From Flavobacterium sp. H122 (GTDB lineage: Bacteria; Bacteroidota; Bacteroidia; Flavobacteriales; Flavobacteriaceae): a DNA stretch of 64,000 bases. The notes beneath the pieces were generated by a model that was not told the origin of the DNA, searched no databases, and was given only the letters and a program-made list of their open reading frames with translations. The stretch covers positions 62,001 to 126,000 of the forward strand of contig NZ_SJZD01000001.1 in assembly GCF_004959765.1 (NCBI RefSeq), read 5' to 3'. A program made the position numbers and the translations under genes. This document shows positions 42,475 to 52,643 of this stretch, piece by piece (the stretch's first letter is position 1; each line of letters opens with the position of its first letter).

Positions 42475-44895
42475 ATGAAAATTTCATATAACTGGTTAAA
42501 GCAATTTATTAAAACAGATTGGAATTCAGAAAGAACTTCTGAATTGCTTACAGATTTAGGTCTTGAAGTAGAAAGTGTTGAAAAATACCAATCGATTAAA
42601 GGTGGTTTAGAAGGTATCGTTGTAGGTCATGTTCTAACATGTGTACAACATCCAAATGCTGATAAATTAAAAATTACAACTGTTGATTTAGGAAACGGTG
42701 ATCCTGTACAAATTGTTTGCGGTGCAAGCAATGTTGCTGCCGGGCAAAAAGTTCCTGTTGCTACAATTGGTACTAAATTATACGATAAAGGCGGAAATTC
42801 TTTCGAAATAAAAAAAGGAAAAATCCGTGGTGAAGAAAGCCACGGTATGATTTGCGCCGAAGACGAAATTGGTCTTGGTGACAGTCATGAAGGTATTATG
42901 GTTTTAGATGCAGAATTAAAACCAGGTACACCTGCTGCAGAAGTTTTTAATATTGAAAACGATGAAGTTTTTGAAATTGGTTTAACTCCTAACCGTGCTG
43001 ATGCAATGAGCCACTGGGGTGTTGCCCGTGATTTACGTGCTGGTATGCTACAGCAGGATGTGCATGTGGAATTAATAACACCTTCTGTAAGTTCTTATAA
43101 AGTTGAAAAAAGGACTTTAAAAATTGATGTAAACGTTGAGGACAATAAATTAGTTCCTAGATATTGTGGTGTAACTATTTCTGATATAAATGTTGGCCCG
43201 TCGCCATCTTGGTTACAAAACCGTTTGAAAGCAATTGGTTTAACACCAAAGAATAATGTGGTTGACGTAACTAATTATGTTTTACACGAATTAGGTCAAC
43301 CTTTGCATGCTTTTGATGCTTCAAAAATTCATGGAAAAGTTATTGTAAAAAATGCCGAAGAAGGTCAAAAATTTGTAACTCTTGATGATACAGAGAGAAC
43401 TTTAAGCAAAGAAGACATCATGATTTGTGATGAAAAAGGTTCTTTGTGTATTGCAGGTGTTATGGGTGGTAAAAATTCAGGTGTAACTGAAAGAACCACT
43501 TCTATTTTCCTTGAAAGTGCTTATTTTAATCCTGTTTCAATTCGTAAAACAGCAAAACGTCACGGAATTAATTCTGATGCTTCTTTCCGTTTTGAAAGAG
43601 GTATTGACCCTACAATTGCAGAGTATGCATTAAAACGTGCGGCGATATTGATTCGTGAGGTTGCCGGAGGGGAAATTACTTCTGATATTGTGGATGTATA
43701 CCCTAAAAAAGCTGAAGATCATGCTGTTTTATTAAATCTGGAAAATGTAAAAAAATTAATTGGCCAGGAAATTCCTGACGAAGAAATTAAAAACATACTA
43801 GTTTCTTTGGATATTAAGGTAAACAGTATTTCAAAAGTAGGTTTAGGACTTACTGTTCCTGCTTACCGTGTTGATGTTACCCGTGAGATAGATGTTATTG
43901 AAGAAATTTTACGTGTATATGGTTACAACAATATTGAGTTCACTCAAAAATTAAAAGCAACCACATCACATTCTGCAAGATCTGAGGATTATAAAGTACA
44001 GAATATAATTGCCAATTTACTTGTTGGAAATGGATTCAACGAAATGATGGCAAATTCACTTACGACACCTTCTTATGTGCAGCTAAGTGAATCGATTCAT
44101 GAAAAGAATAACGTATTGATGTTAAATCCGTTAAGTACAGATTTATCGGCAATGCGTCAATCGATGTTGTTTTCTGCATTAGAAGCTGTTTCTTTCAACA
44201 TAAACAGAAGAAACAGTGATTTACGTTTATTCGAATTTGGTAAAACATATCATAAACAATTAGCAGGTCATGAGGAAAAAATGCATTTGACGTTAACCAT
44301 GACTGGAAATCGAAAAGCAGAAAGCTGGACTTCACCTCAAGCTCCATCAGATTTCTTCTTATTTAAAGGATATGTTTTAACAATTTTAGAGCGCCTGGGA
44401 ATTAAGAACATTACAACGAGTGCTTTAAAAACTGACGTTTATTCTGAAGGATTAGTATATGAAGCTGGTGCTTCTACATTGGTTGAATTTGGTACAGTAA
44501 AAAAATCAGTTTTAAAACACTTTGATATCAAGCAGGAAGTTTTCTTCGCTGATTTTAAATGGGGTGCGATATTAAAACACTTGACAAATCACTTAAAATT
44601 TGTCGAAATCCCTAAATATCCTGAGGTTCGCCGTGATTTAGCTTTATTAGTTGATGAAAATGTAGCATTTGCTAAAATTTTGGATCTAGCTGTTAAAACA
44701 GAAAAAGGTTTATTAAAAGAAGTTGATTTATTTGATGTGTATCAAGGTAAAAATTTACCTGCCGGTAAAAAATCGTATGCAGTTAGCTTTATTTTACAAG
44801 ACAATACAAAAACATTAACCGATTCGCAAATTGATAAAGTAATGAGTAAATTAACGCAGACTTTTGAAACCGAATTAGGGGCGAGTTTAAGATAA
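42475..44895 (+). CDS. pheT: phenylalanine-tRNA ligase beta subunit
   Basis: 806 residues, full length. tRNA-binding OB fold (about 40-150: VGHVLTCVQHPNADKLKITTVDLG), B3/B4 editing domain (about 215-380), B5 domain, catalytic-core-like domain (about 480-680: LLVGNGFNEMMANSLTTPSYV) and the C-terminal ferredoxin-fold anticodon-binding domain (about 715-806, FVEIPKYPEVRRDLALLVDENV). Works as an alpha2beta2 enzyme with PheS, encoded elsewhere. Confidence 0.97.
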   Translation: MKISYNWLKQFIKTDWNSERTSELLTDLGLEVESVEKYQSIKGGLEGIVVGHVLTCVQHPNADKLKITTVDLGNGDPVQIVCGASNVAAGQKVPVATIGTKLYDKGGNSFEIKKGKIRGEESHGMICAEDEIGLGDSHEGIMVLDAELKPGTPAAEVFNIENDEVFEIGLTPNRADAMSHWGVARDLRAGMLQQDVHVELITPSVSSYKVEKRTLKIDVNVEDNKLVPRYCGVTISDINVGPSPSWLQNRLKAIGLTPKNNVVDVTNYVLHELGQPLHAFDASKIHGKVIVKNAEEGQKFVTLDDTERTLSKEDIMICDEKGSLCIAGVMGGKNSGVTERTTSIFLESAYFNPVSIRKTAKRHGINSDASFRFERGIDPTIAEYALKRAAILIREVAGGEITSDIVDVYPKKAEDHAVLLNLENVKKLIGQEIPDEEIKNILVSLDIKVNSISKVGLGLTVPAYRVDVTREIDVIEEILRVYGYNNIEFTQKLKATTSHSARSEDYKVQNIIANLLVGNGFNEMMANSLTTPSYVQLSESIHEKNNVLMLNPLSTDLSAMRQSMLFSALEAVSFNINRRNSDLRLFEFGKTYHKQLAGHEEKMHLTLTMTGNRKAESWTSPQAPSDFFLFKGYVLTILERLGIKNITTSALKTDVYSEGLVYEAGASTLVEFGTVKKSVLKHFDIKQEVFFADFKWGAILKHLTNHLKFVEIPKYPEVRRDLALLVDENVAFAKILDLAVKTEKGLLKEVDLFDVYQGKNLPAGKKSYAVSFILQDNTKTLTDSQIDKVMSKLTQTFETELGASLR

Positions 44896-44925
44896 AACAA
44901 AAGTTAAACTTAGTCATTTTATTGT

Positions 44926-44970
44926 AACACAATCTGTAATTCACTAACTTAGTGGTTATTAGATTGTGTT
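44926..44970 (+). promoter_or_regulatory. hairpin abutting the start of the next gene
   Basis: AACACAATCT (44926-44935) pairs perfectly with AGATTGTGTT (44961-44970), with an inner 5-bp stem CACTA/TAGTG. The stem ends at the base before the ATG at 44971, so it could hide the ribosome binding region; it could also serve as the pheT terminator, though no T run follows. Confidence 0.55.
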
Positions 44971-45657
44971 ATGCTTTTTAAAGGTGTTGACATAGAAAAA
45001 ATTCTGATTAAAGAAAAAGATAAAATTGGATATAATTCGACATTGATATCATTTGCTCAAGAGATACTAAACGATAAAGAACATTTTGATCAATTTACTG
45101 CTGTTAATAAATTACTGATTAACGAACTGGAAGCAGATAAAATCTACCACATTTCACAAATTGAAAAAATCTGTATTAGTTACCGGTTACGTTTTTTAGA
45201 CAGCAACTATTACAAATTGGAAATTCCTCCTGAAACTATAAACAAAATAAAAAAATTAGAAAGAATACATAAAACTTCATTGCATAGTTTTAAGATAATT
45301 GCCACTGCTGAAGCCTTAAAATTAAAAAACTATGATGACCCATTGCTTTTCATTCCCATAGGAAACGATTATTATTATTTAATTCATAAATGGGGTAATG
45401 ATTTAAGCAGATTTAGAAAATGGATGGTTTTACCATATAAAAACCTTGAATATCTTATATTCTTTATATTTCTCATAAGTTTGCTGACTACTTTTATTTT
45501 GCCTTATAAAAATTTGGGCAATGTTAGTTACAACACTGTCAAATTAGTAACTTTCCTGTTTATCTTTAAAATGTACTGTGCAATTTTCATTTATTACTTT
45601 TTCTGGAAAGGCAAACAATTCAGTATAACAAATTGGGATGATATTTATTATAATTAA
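44971..45657 (+). CDS. conserved hypothetical membrane protein
   Basis: 228 residues. A soluble N-terminal part (about 1-150) with DPLLFIPIGNDYYYLIHKWGNDLSRFRKW, followed by two hydrophobic segments (about 160-178, 188-210) at the C-terminus. No catalytic motif, and in particular no protease motif, was found. It precedes the gasdermin-like gene by 59 bases on the same strand. Function unknown; its position suggests it is transcribed with its neighbour. Confidence 0.65.
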   Translation: MLFKGVDIEKILIKEKDKIGYNSTLISFAQEILNDKEHFDQFTAVNKLLINELEADKIYHISQIEKICISYRLRFLDSNYYKLEIPPETINKIKKLERIHKTSLHSFKIIATAEALKLKNYDDPLLFIPIGNDYYYLIHKWGNDLSRFRKWMVLPYKNLEYLIFFIFLISLLTTFILPYKNLGNVSYNTVKLVTFLFIFKMYCAIFIYYFFWKGKQFSITNWDDIYYN

Positions 45658-45716
45658 TCCTGTTTAGATTATATTATTTTGTAAGTTAGTATTTACAAAA
45701 ACAATATGATAACCAA

Positions 45717-46418
45717 ATGAATTTAACCGCATATTTGAAAGAACAAGGCTATGATTTGATCAGTGGTCCTGTAAGGAATCACAAATTACTGCAACTTTGG
45801 ATAAAAAAAATTTTTGATGAAATAGAACTTTATTATTCAGATGTAAATCATGCTTTTGAGAGTAATGTCCAGCTTACTCAAATTGAAAATAAATCTTTAA
45901 CTATTACTTCTTCAAATTCTAACGAGTACAGTTTTAATATAGGTATTACTGTTTTAGATGAAATTTTAAAATCATTGGGATTAATAAATTTAGACATAGG
46001 CAGTCAAATAAAAACAGGTAATAAAATCACAATCAGTTATGATAATGCCATAACGAGAGAAGTTCCTGTTGGTGAGCTTTCAAATTATCTTTATACTGCT
46101 GATTTCAAACACCCTAATCCGGATTTGCTGAAAAATGCCAATAAGAATAATATTATCATAGTCAGCGGTATAATTTATGCCAAAAATTTAGTCGTTGGTA
46201 TTGATTCAGACAGTGTTGTAAATGCTGCTATTGCTTTAAATTTTTCTAAAATTGCAGATGGTAAAATCCAATTTGAACATAAAGGTGGCAGTAAGATAAA
46301 AATGACCACAAATACAGATATTTATTTTCCAATAGCCATTAAAGCTAACCGATTATCTTTTGAAAAAGGGAAGTTTAAAGAAATGAAATTAATTTCAGAT
46401 AATAGAAATCTGTTTTAA
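45717..46418 (+). CDS. gasdermin-like protein (candidate bacterial gasdermin relative)
   Basis: 233 residues, no signal peptide, no obvious membrane segment. The fold pattern follows the bacterial gasdermin pore domain: YLKEQGYDLISGP at the N-terminus, FNIGITVLDEILKSLGL (about 75-91) and KITISYDN...VPVGELSNYLYTADF (about 103-130), IIIVSGIIYAKNLVVGID (about 146-163), IADGKIQFEHKGGSKIK, and PIAIKANRLSFEKGKF near the end, all of which fit the alternating amphipathic strands of that family. Missing are an N-terminal Cys for palmitoylation, a long inhibitory tail (only 12 residues follow the last strand) and a neighbouring protease. If it is a gasdermin, activation must differ. The assignment comes from recalled family patterns, not an alignment. 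Confidence 0.5.
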   Translation: MNLTAYLKEQGYDLISGPVRNHKLLQLWIKKIFDEIELYYSDVNHAFESNVQLTQIENKSLTITSSNSNEYSFNIGITVLDEILKSLGLINLDIGSQIKTGNKITISYDNAITREVPVGELSNYLYTADFKHPNPDLLKNANKNNIIIVSGIIYAKNLVVGIDSDSVVNAAIALNFSKIADGKIQFEHKGGSKIKMTTNTDIYFPIAIKANRLSFEKGKFKEMKLISDNRNLF

Positions 46419-46423
46419 AAAAC

Positions 46424-46456
46424 AAATCCCGTCTAATTTTAGACGGGATTTTTGAT
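46424..46456. terminator. bidirectional terminator
   Basis: AAATCCCGTCTAA pairs with TTAGACGGGATTT around a short T loop; it separates the gasdermin-like gene from the convergent ABC-F gene. Confidence 0.85.
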
Positions 46457-46461
46457 ATTTA

Positions 46462-48081
<1,620 letters not shown>

Positions 48082-48277
48082 TTATTTTTTTAAAGTGATG
48101 CAAAAGTACTGAATAGACTTCAGTTTTTAATAATTAGTTTGTAGATTTTTATAAATTGCGAAAAATATTACAAAATTGAAAGTTATGGATTGAGATATAT
48201 CTAGTAGGTTTAGTGATAATCATTAATGTATAGTGAGTTTTAACTGTACATTAACAAGATTGTACAAATTATACGAA

Positions 48278-48285
48278 TATATTTG
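48278..48285 (+). promoter_or_regulatory. candidate -7 element for the 48306 lipoprotein gene
   Basis: TATATTTG, matching TAnnTTTG, 20 bases before the ATG. Two TGTACA palindromes lie upstream at 48245-48250 and 48261-48266 and could bind a regulator. Confidence 0.4.
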
Positions 48286-48305
48286 CTTGTTGAAATTAGA
48301 TAAGA

Positions 48306-49709
48306 ATGATCGCCTATTTTAAAAAACTACTATTTCTGATTAGTATTCCTTCATCTCTCCTAGTAACTTCATGTGCCAATGTGATGAAAGGTGATGAGGA
48401 TGCTGTATATTTTGGTGGTGAAATTATCAATCCGAATTCCAAGGAGGTGTATCTCTGCAAAGACAATGATATAATTGATACGATACCTTTGGACAAGAAC
48501 AACCGCTTCTTGAAAAAATATGATACTCTTATTCCGGGAATGTACACTTTCCGTCATGATCCGGAATACCAATACATCTATTTTGAAAAAGGCGATAGTT
48601 TAATGATTCGTTTAAACACTCTGGAGTTTGACAATTCATTGGCTTTTTGCGGAAGAGGTGATGAAAAAAACAATTTCTTGATTGAGCTTTTTTTGAAAAA
48701 CGAGGAAGAGAAAAATTCAAGTTTTGATATTTATGATTATGATTTAAAGAAATTTGAAGAAAAAATAGATAACGAATACAAATCAAAACAGGCATTTTAC
48801 GAAAGAAGAAAAGGAGAAATTGACTGGGATGAAGATTTTGATCTGTATGCTAAATCTATGCTGGATTTTCCTTATTTAGCAAAAAAAGAAATGTATCCTA
48901 TGGTGCATCAGTACAGAACAAATAAAGAAGTCTGCAAAGAATTACCAAAAAATTATTATGATTTTAGAAAAGAAATCGATTTCAATAAGGATAAGTTAAC
49001 CCATTTTGCACCCTTTGTAGGTTATTTAACTTCTATGTTGAATAATATTACCTGTAAAATAACCTGTAAAAATAATGCCGATGGACTTATAGTTGAAAAC
49101 AACATCAAAAAATTAAAAGTAGCCGATTCAATTTTCACGAATAAACCAATAAAAAATTCGGTGCTTCACAATATTGCTTTTATGTATTTGCTGGAAGATC
49201 AGAATACTGCCAATAATAAAACCTTTTTGGATTTATATTATAAGTTGTCTTCCGATAAAAAGAATAAAGAAAAAATAAAGAAAATTGCAACATCAATACA
49301 GGCACTGGCTAAAAGCAGATTTTTACCTCCTATTGAATTACTGCAAACTGATGGTAAAAAAACAAATACAGTAAAAACAAACGGTAAAAGGACAATAGTT
49401 TTTTTCTGGTCGTCTAAAGCAAAATCGCATTTGGAATTGTCGCATAAAAGAGTGGATGAATTACAGAAAAAATACCCGAACCTTAATTTTGTAGGGGTAA
49501 ACATTCATGATACACCGGAAGACTGGAAAAAATTGCTTTCAAAGTATAATTTCAAAATAACCGAATTACATTCTAATAATTTTGAAGAGATTAAACAAAA
49601 GTGGGTTATTACCAAAAATCACAGAGCAATGTTACTGAATGAAGATGGAAGTATTAAAAATGCTTTCATTAGTTTGTTTGATGCTCAATTTGATGACTAT
49701 CTGAAATAA
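48306..49709 (+). CDS. thioredoxin-fold lipoprotein without active-site cysteines
   Basis: 467 residues. Lipoprotein signal with VTSC (about residue 23). The N-terminal half (about 30-140) resembles the DUF4369-like domain of Bacteroidota TlpA proteins (YLCKDNDIIDTIPL), the middle is helical, and the C-terminal 120 residues have the thioredoxin fold: RTIVFFWSSKAKSHLELSHKRVDELQKKYPNLNFVGVNIHD. At the active site the WCxxC motif is WSSKAKS, with no Cys, so it cannot act as a redox enzyme. It may serve as a binding or scaffolding protein in the envelope. Single gene. Confidence 0.8.
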   Translation: MIAYFKKLLFLISIPSSLLVTSCANVMKGDEDAVYFGGEIINPNSKEVYLCKDNDIIDTIPLDKNNRFLKKYDTLIPGMYTFRHDPEYQYIYFEKGDSLMIRLNTLEFDNSLAFCGRGDEKNNFLIELFLKNEEEKNSSFDIYDYDLKKFEEKIDNEYKSKQAFYERRKGEIDWDEDFDLYAKSMLDFPYLAKKEMYPMVHQYRTNKEVCKELPKNYYDFRKEIDFNKDKLTHFAPFVGYLTSMLNNITCKITCKNNADGLIVENNIKKLKVADSIFTNKPIKNSVLHNIAFMYLLEDQNTANNKTFLDLYYKLSSDKKNKEKIKKIATSIQALAKSRFLPPIELLQTDGKKTNTVKTNGKRTIVFFWSSKAKSHLELSHKRVDELQKKYPNLNFVGVNIHDTPEDWKKLLSKYNFKITELHSNNFEEIKQKWVITKNHRAMLLNEDGSIKNAFISLFDAQFDDYLK

Positions 49710-49732
49710 AACTTAAACACCAAAACCAAACG

Positions 49733-49771
49733 AAAAAGCGGCTTTCTATTATTTTAGAAAACCGCTTTTTT
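49733..49771. terminator. bidirectional terminator
   Basis: AAAAAGCGG(C)TTTCTA pairs with TAGAAA(A)CCGCTTTTT; separates the lipoprotein gene from the convergent transaldolase gene. Confidence 0.85.
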
Positions 49772-49787
49772 ATGTTAAAATATAATG

Positions 49788-50444
49788 TTATTTATTTCCT
49801 TTCTCGTAGTCAGCAATAAATTGTGCAATACCGATATCTGTCAAAGGATGTTTTAATAAACCTGTGATTGCTGATAAAGGTCCTGTCATAACATCTGCAC
49901 CAATTTTAGCACAGTTTACAATATGCATTGTATGACGAACTGATGCCGCTAAAATTTGAGTTTCATAAGCATAATTGTCATAAATATCTCTGATCTCCTG
50001 GATTAAATTTAAACCGTCAGTTGAAACATCATCTAAGCGTCCTAAAAATGGAGAAACATAAGTCGCACCAGCTTTAGCAGCTAACAATGCCTGTCCTGCA
50101 GAAAATACTAAAGTCACGTTTGTTCTGATTCCTTTGTCTGAGAAATATTTACAAGCTTTAACACCTTCTTTAGTCATTGGCAGTTTTACAACAATCTGAT
50201 CGTGTAATTCAGCCAGCTCCTCACCTTCTTTAACCATTCCTTCAAAGTCAAGCGCATTAACTTCTGCACTTACATCACCTTCTACAATATTGCAGATATC
50301 AACATAGTGTTTTAAGATATTATTTTTTCCGGTGATACCTTCTTTTGCCATTAATGAAGGGTTCGTAGTAACTCCATCAAGTATTCCTAAAGCCTGCGCT
50401 TCTCTGATTTGTTCTAAATTAGCTGTGTCAATAAAAAATTTCAT
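49788..50444 (-). CDS. fsa: transaldolase (small FSA/TalC-type)
   Basis: 218 residues, the decameric class. [16 protein letters not shown] (Asp6), [11 protein letters not shown], Schiff-base Lys in [10 protein letters not shown] (about 86), and [29 protein letters not shown]. Either transaldolase in the pentose phosphate pathway or fructose-6-phosphate aldolase; the two cannot be separated by eye. Monocistronic. Confidence 0.92.
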   Translation of the reverse strand: MKFFIDTANLEQIREAQALGILDGVTTNPSLMAKEGITGKNNILKHYVDICNIVEGDVSAEVNALDFEGMVKEGEELAELHDQIVVKLPMTKEGVKACKYFSDKGIRTNVTLVFSAGQALLAAKAGATYVSPFLGRLDDVSTDGLNLIQEIRDIYDNYAYETQILAASVRHTMHIVNCAKIGADVMTGPLSAITGLLKHPLTDIGIAQFIADYEKGNK

Positions 50445-50519
50445 CTGTCTGTATTTAAAATAGTTGTGTTTTTATGATTAATATCTATTTGGTTGGGGAA
50501 CTCTTTCGAAAGTGCAAAA

Positions 50520-51323
50520 TTACAATTTATAATGATTCATCAGCATTTTTTCATATACTTTATCAGGCAATGTTCTTTTTAGAACAACAGAAAATTTCTG
50601 CATAAAAGCGCCCACTTTATAGTGAATTTTTGGCTTTGATGTATTGATAATTTTATAAACTGCCTCAGCCATCTCTATAGGATTACTGCCTGAATCAACG
50701 TGTGTGTTCATTGCAGCCAGAGTATTGCCATAAACCTCTTCATAAGCAGAACCTTTTATAACAGGTGCATGATAACGGCCTGCTGCAATATTGGTTGCAA
50801 AATCTCCCGGCGCTATATTAGTAATTTCAACACCAAATTGCTTCGTTTCCATCCGAAGTGCTTCAGTCACCAGCTCTAAAGCTCCTTTTGATGCTGAATA
50901 TATTCCGCGATATGGCAATCCCATATAACCTGCAATTGAAGTTATATTGATTATTAATCCCGAATTTTGACTGCGCATATGCGGTAAAACAGCTTTCATT
51001 ACTTCAATAGGACCAAAGAAATTTGTTTCAAAATTATTACGCATTTCATCTGTTGGAATTTCTTCAATAGGACCAGTGATTCCAACTCCGGCATTGTTTA
51101 TCAAAACATCAATTCTACCTGATTTTGCAATTACTTCTGCAACAGCTTTATAAATAGATTCACTGTTTCTGACATCAAGTGCTATCAAAGGAATTTTAGA
51201 GTTTTGAACTTTTTCAGGATTACGGCTTGTTCCATAAACGGTATATCCTTTATCCTGCAGGAACTCCCCTATTGACTTTCCTATTCCTGATGAACCACCA
51301 GTTATTATTACTACTTTATTCAT
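50520..51323 (-). CDS. short-chain dehydrogenase/reductase
   Basis: 267 residues, classical SDR. GGSSGIGKSIGEFL (9-22), LDVRN, VLINNAGVGITGPIEEI, Ser in INITSIAG and Tyr-Lys in YSASKGALE. The C-terminal extension SVVLKRTLPDKVYEKML is usual for SDRs acting on retinol- or steroid-like lipids, but the substrate is unknown. 47 bases follow from the epimerase stop upstream, so they could be co-transcribed. Confidence 0.9.
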   Translation of the reverse strand: MNKVVIITGGSSGIGKSIGEFLQDKGYTVYGTSRNPEKVQNSKIPLIALDVRNSESIYKAVAEVIAKSGRIDVLINNAGVGITGPIEEIPTDEMRNNFETNFFGPIEVMKAVLPHMRSQNSGLIINITSIAGYMGLPYRGIYSASKGALELVTEALRMETKQFGVEITNIAPGDFATNIAAGRYHAPVIKGSAYEEVYGNTLAAMNTHVDSGSNPIEMAEAVYKIINTSKPKIHYKVGAFMQKFSVVLKRTLPDKVYEKMLMNHYKL

Positions 51324-51370
51324 AATTTATTTTAAGATCAATATTCAATTCCTATGACAAAATTGAATGT

Positions 51371-52363
51371 TTATAATAATTTTATTCCTAATCCAGGTTT
51401 TTCAGAGATTTCTATTTTTCCGTTTATGATTTGGCTTCCACATGCAATCTCCTGTGCTATAAGATTTGCTCCGTCCAAATCACAATAATCAGCTAATGGT
51501 GCTAAAACTGCCCCTGCTGAAATTCCCACAGTCGATTCGGTCATGCATCCAATCATAATTTTATAATTTAATTTTCTGGCTTCTTTTATTATGTTTAATG
51601 CAGGAGTCAATCCTCCGCATTTAACCAACTTTATATTAATGCTTCTATAATAGGAGTGTAAAGAAACTAAATTATTCTCGTTTTGAAAATCTTCATCGGC
51701 CATCCAATTTGCAAATTTATCTCTGGACAAACCAGTGAAATTTTTAACCGGCATTGGCTGTTCCAAATATGTGAATTTAGAAGCAGATTTTTGATTTTGA
51801 ATCCAGCGGCAATCTTCAAGAGTAAAGCTAGCATTGGAATCAAGAGCAATGTCTTTTCCCAAATCAGACAGCTTATAAAAAGATTCTTTATCCAAACCTT
51901 TACATTTTACCTTAAACTTATTCCAGGATGATTTCTCTATCTTCTTTATTTGTTCTTCAGCTGTGGCAATACTTATTGTTATCGAAGACTCAGGAATACT
52001 CCTGAAATCTATTTTATTCAGTTCCAAAAAGCTTCTGTTTTCCAACTTCCCGTATAAATCCCAATAGGCACAATCTAGCGCTGAAGTTATAAATGAACTT
52101 AAATGCATTTTATTTACATTAAAATAAAAATGCTGCGGTTCAGTTATTTGTTGATTTTCAATTAAAGCTTTACTTCTTGTTAATTGATTGATCAAATCAT
52201 CTAAGTCAATTCCATAATAATCAATCGCTGTACATTCACCGTAACCTAAAAAGCCTTTATATTCTAATGTTACAATCAGAGCTTCCCTAAAGGAATAATC
52301 ACCATAGGATATTGAAAAAGTTTCTTTAAGAGGAAGTTTGACCTTTTGCCAAGTGAGCTTCAT
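51371..52363 (-). CDS. dipeptide epimerase (enolase superfamily, L-Ala-D/L-Glu epimerase-like)
   Basis: 330 residues. N-terminal capping domain (1-115), then the barrel with catalytic Lys pair in KFKVKCKGL (about 158), metal ligands DSNASF (about 192), EQPMPV (Glu about 218), DE in WMADEDFQ (about 241) and Lys in NIKLVKCGGLTPAL (about 266), the usual spacing. It should epimerise cell-wall-derived dipeptides for recycling. Start at 52363. Confidence 0.9.
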   Translation of the reverse strand: MKLTWQKVKLPLKETFSISYGDYSFREALIVTLEYKGFLGYGECTAIDYYGIDLDDLINQLTRSKALIENQQITEPQHFYFNVNKMHLSSFITSALDCAYWDLYGKLENRSFLELNKIDFRSIPESSITISIATAEEQIKKIEKSSWNKFKVKCKGLDKESFYKLSDLGKDIALDSNASFTLEDCRWIQNQKSASKFTYLEQPMPVKNFTGLSRDKFANWMADEDFQNENNLVSLHSYYRSINIKLVKCGGLTPALNIIKEARKLNYKIMIGCMTESTVGISAGAVLAPLADYCDLDGANLIAQEIACGSQIINGKIEISEKPGLGIKLL

Positions 52364-52382
52364 TTGGAATAATTTGGTCTAA

Positions 52383-52413
52383 AAATAAAAAATCTCCTTA
52401 TAATAATGGAGAT
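52383..52413 (-). terminator. terminator of the SRP RNA transcript
   Basis: On the minus strand ATCTCC-10 bases-GGAGAT followed by a long T-rich run, just before the epimerase start. Confidence 0.65.
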
Positions 52414-52458
52414 AATGAGTTAAAAAGATTGCTTCACTTTGTTCGCAAAGACTAAAAA

Positions 52459-52558
52459 ATGGCAAGCGACCTACATCGCACCGCTACAACCGCATACCTT
52501 TGCTGCGTTCCCACCCTGGAGGAGTCTGCAGGAGCTGGTCGTGTAGGACTTGCCGGTG
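52459..52558 (-). ncRNA. ffs: bacterial small signal recognition particle RNA
   Basis: About 100 nt on the minus strand. The ends pair (GGCAAG with CTTGCC, CTACA with TGTAG) as in the SRP hairpin, and the apical part contains GGGTGGGAACGCAGCAAAGG, the conserved Bacteroidota form of the helix 8 region. T-rich sequence follows the 3' end. It is the RNA of the protein-targeting particle with Ffh. It lies between the epimerase and glutaminyl cyclase genes. Confidence 0.88.
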
Positions 52559-52643
52559 CAAATATACAATCTTTTTGTATTTTTACAAGCGCATTTGAAA
52601 ATGTAAATGCCTTTTGTATATTGTATCTGTAAAAAAATTACCA

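Noticed and set aside
44971..45657. Protease partner for the gasdermin-like protein
   Set aside because: No catalytic Cys-His, Ser-His-Asp or metalloprotease motif is visible in this membrane protein.
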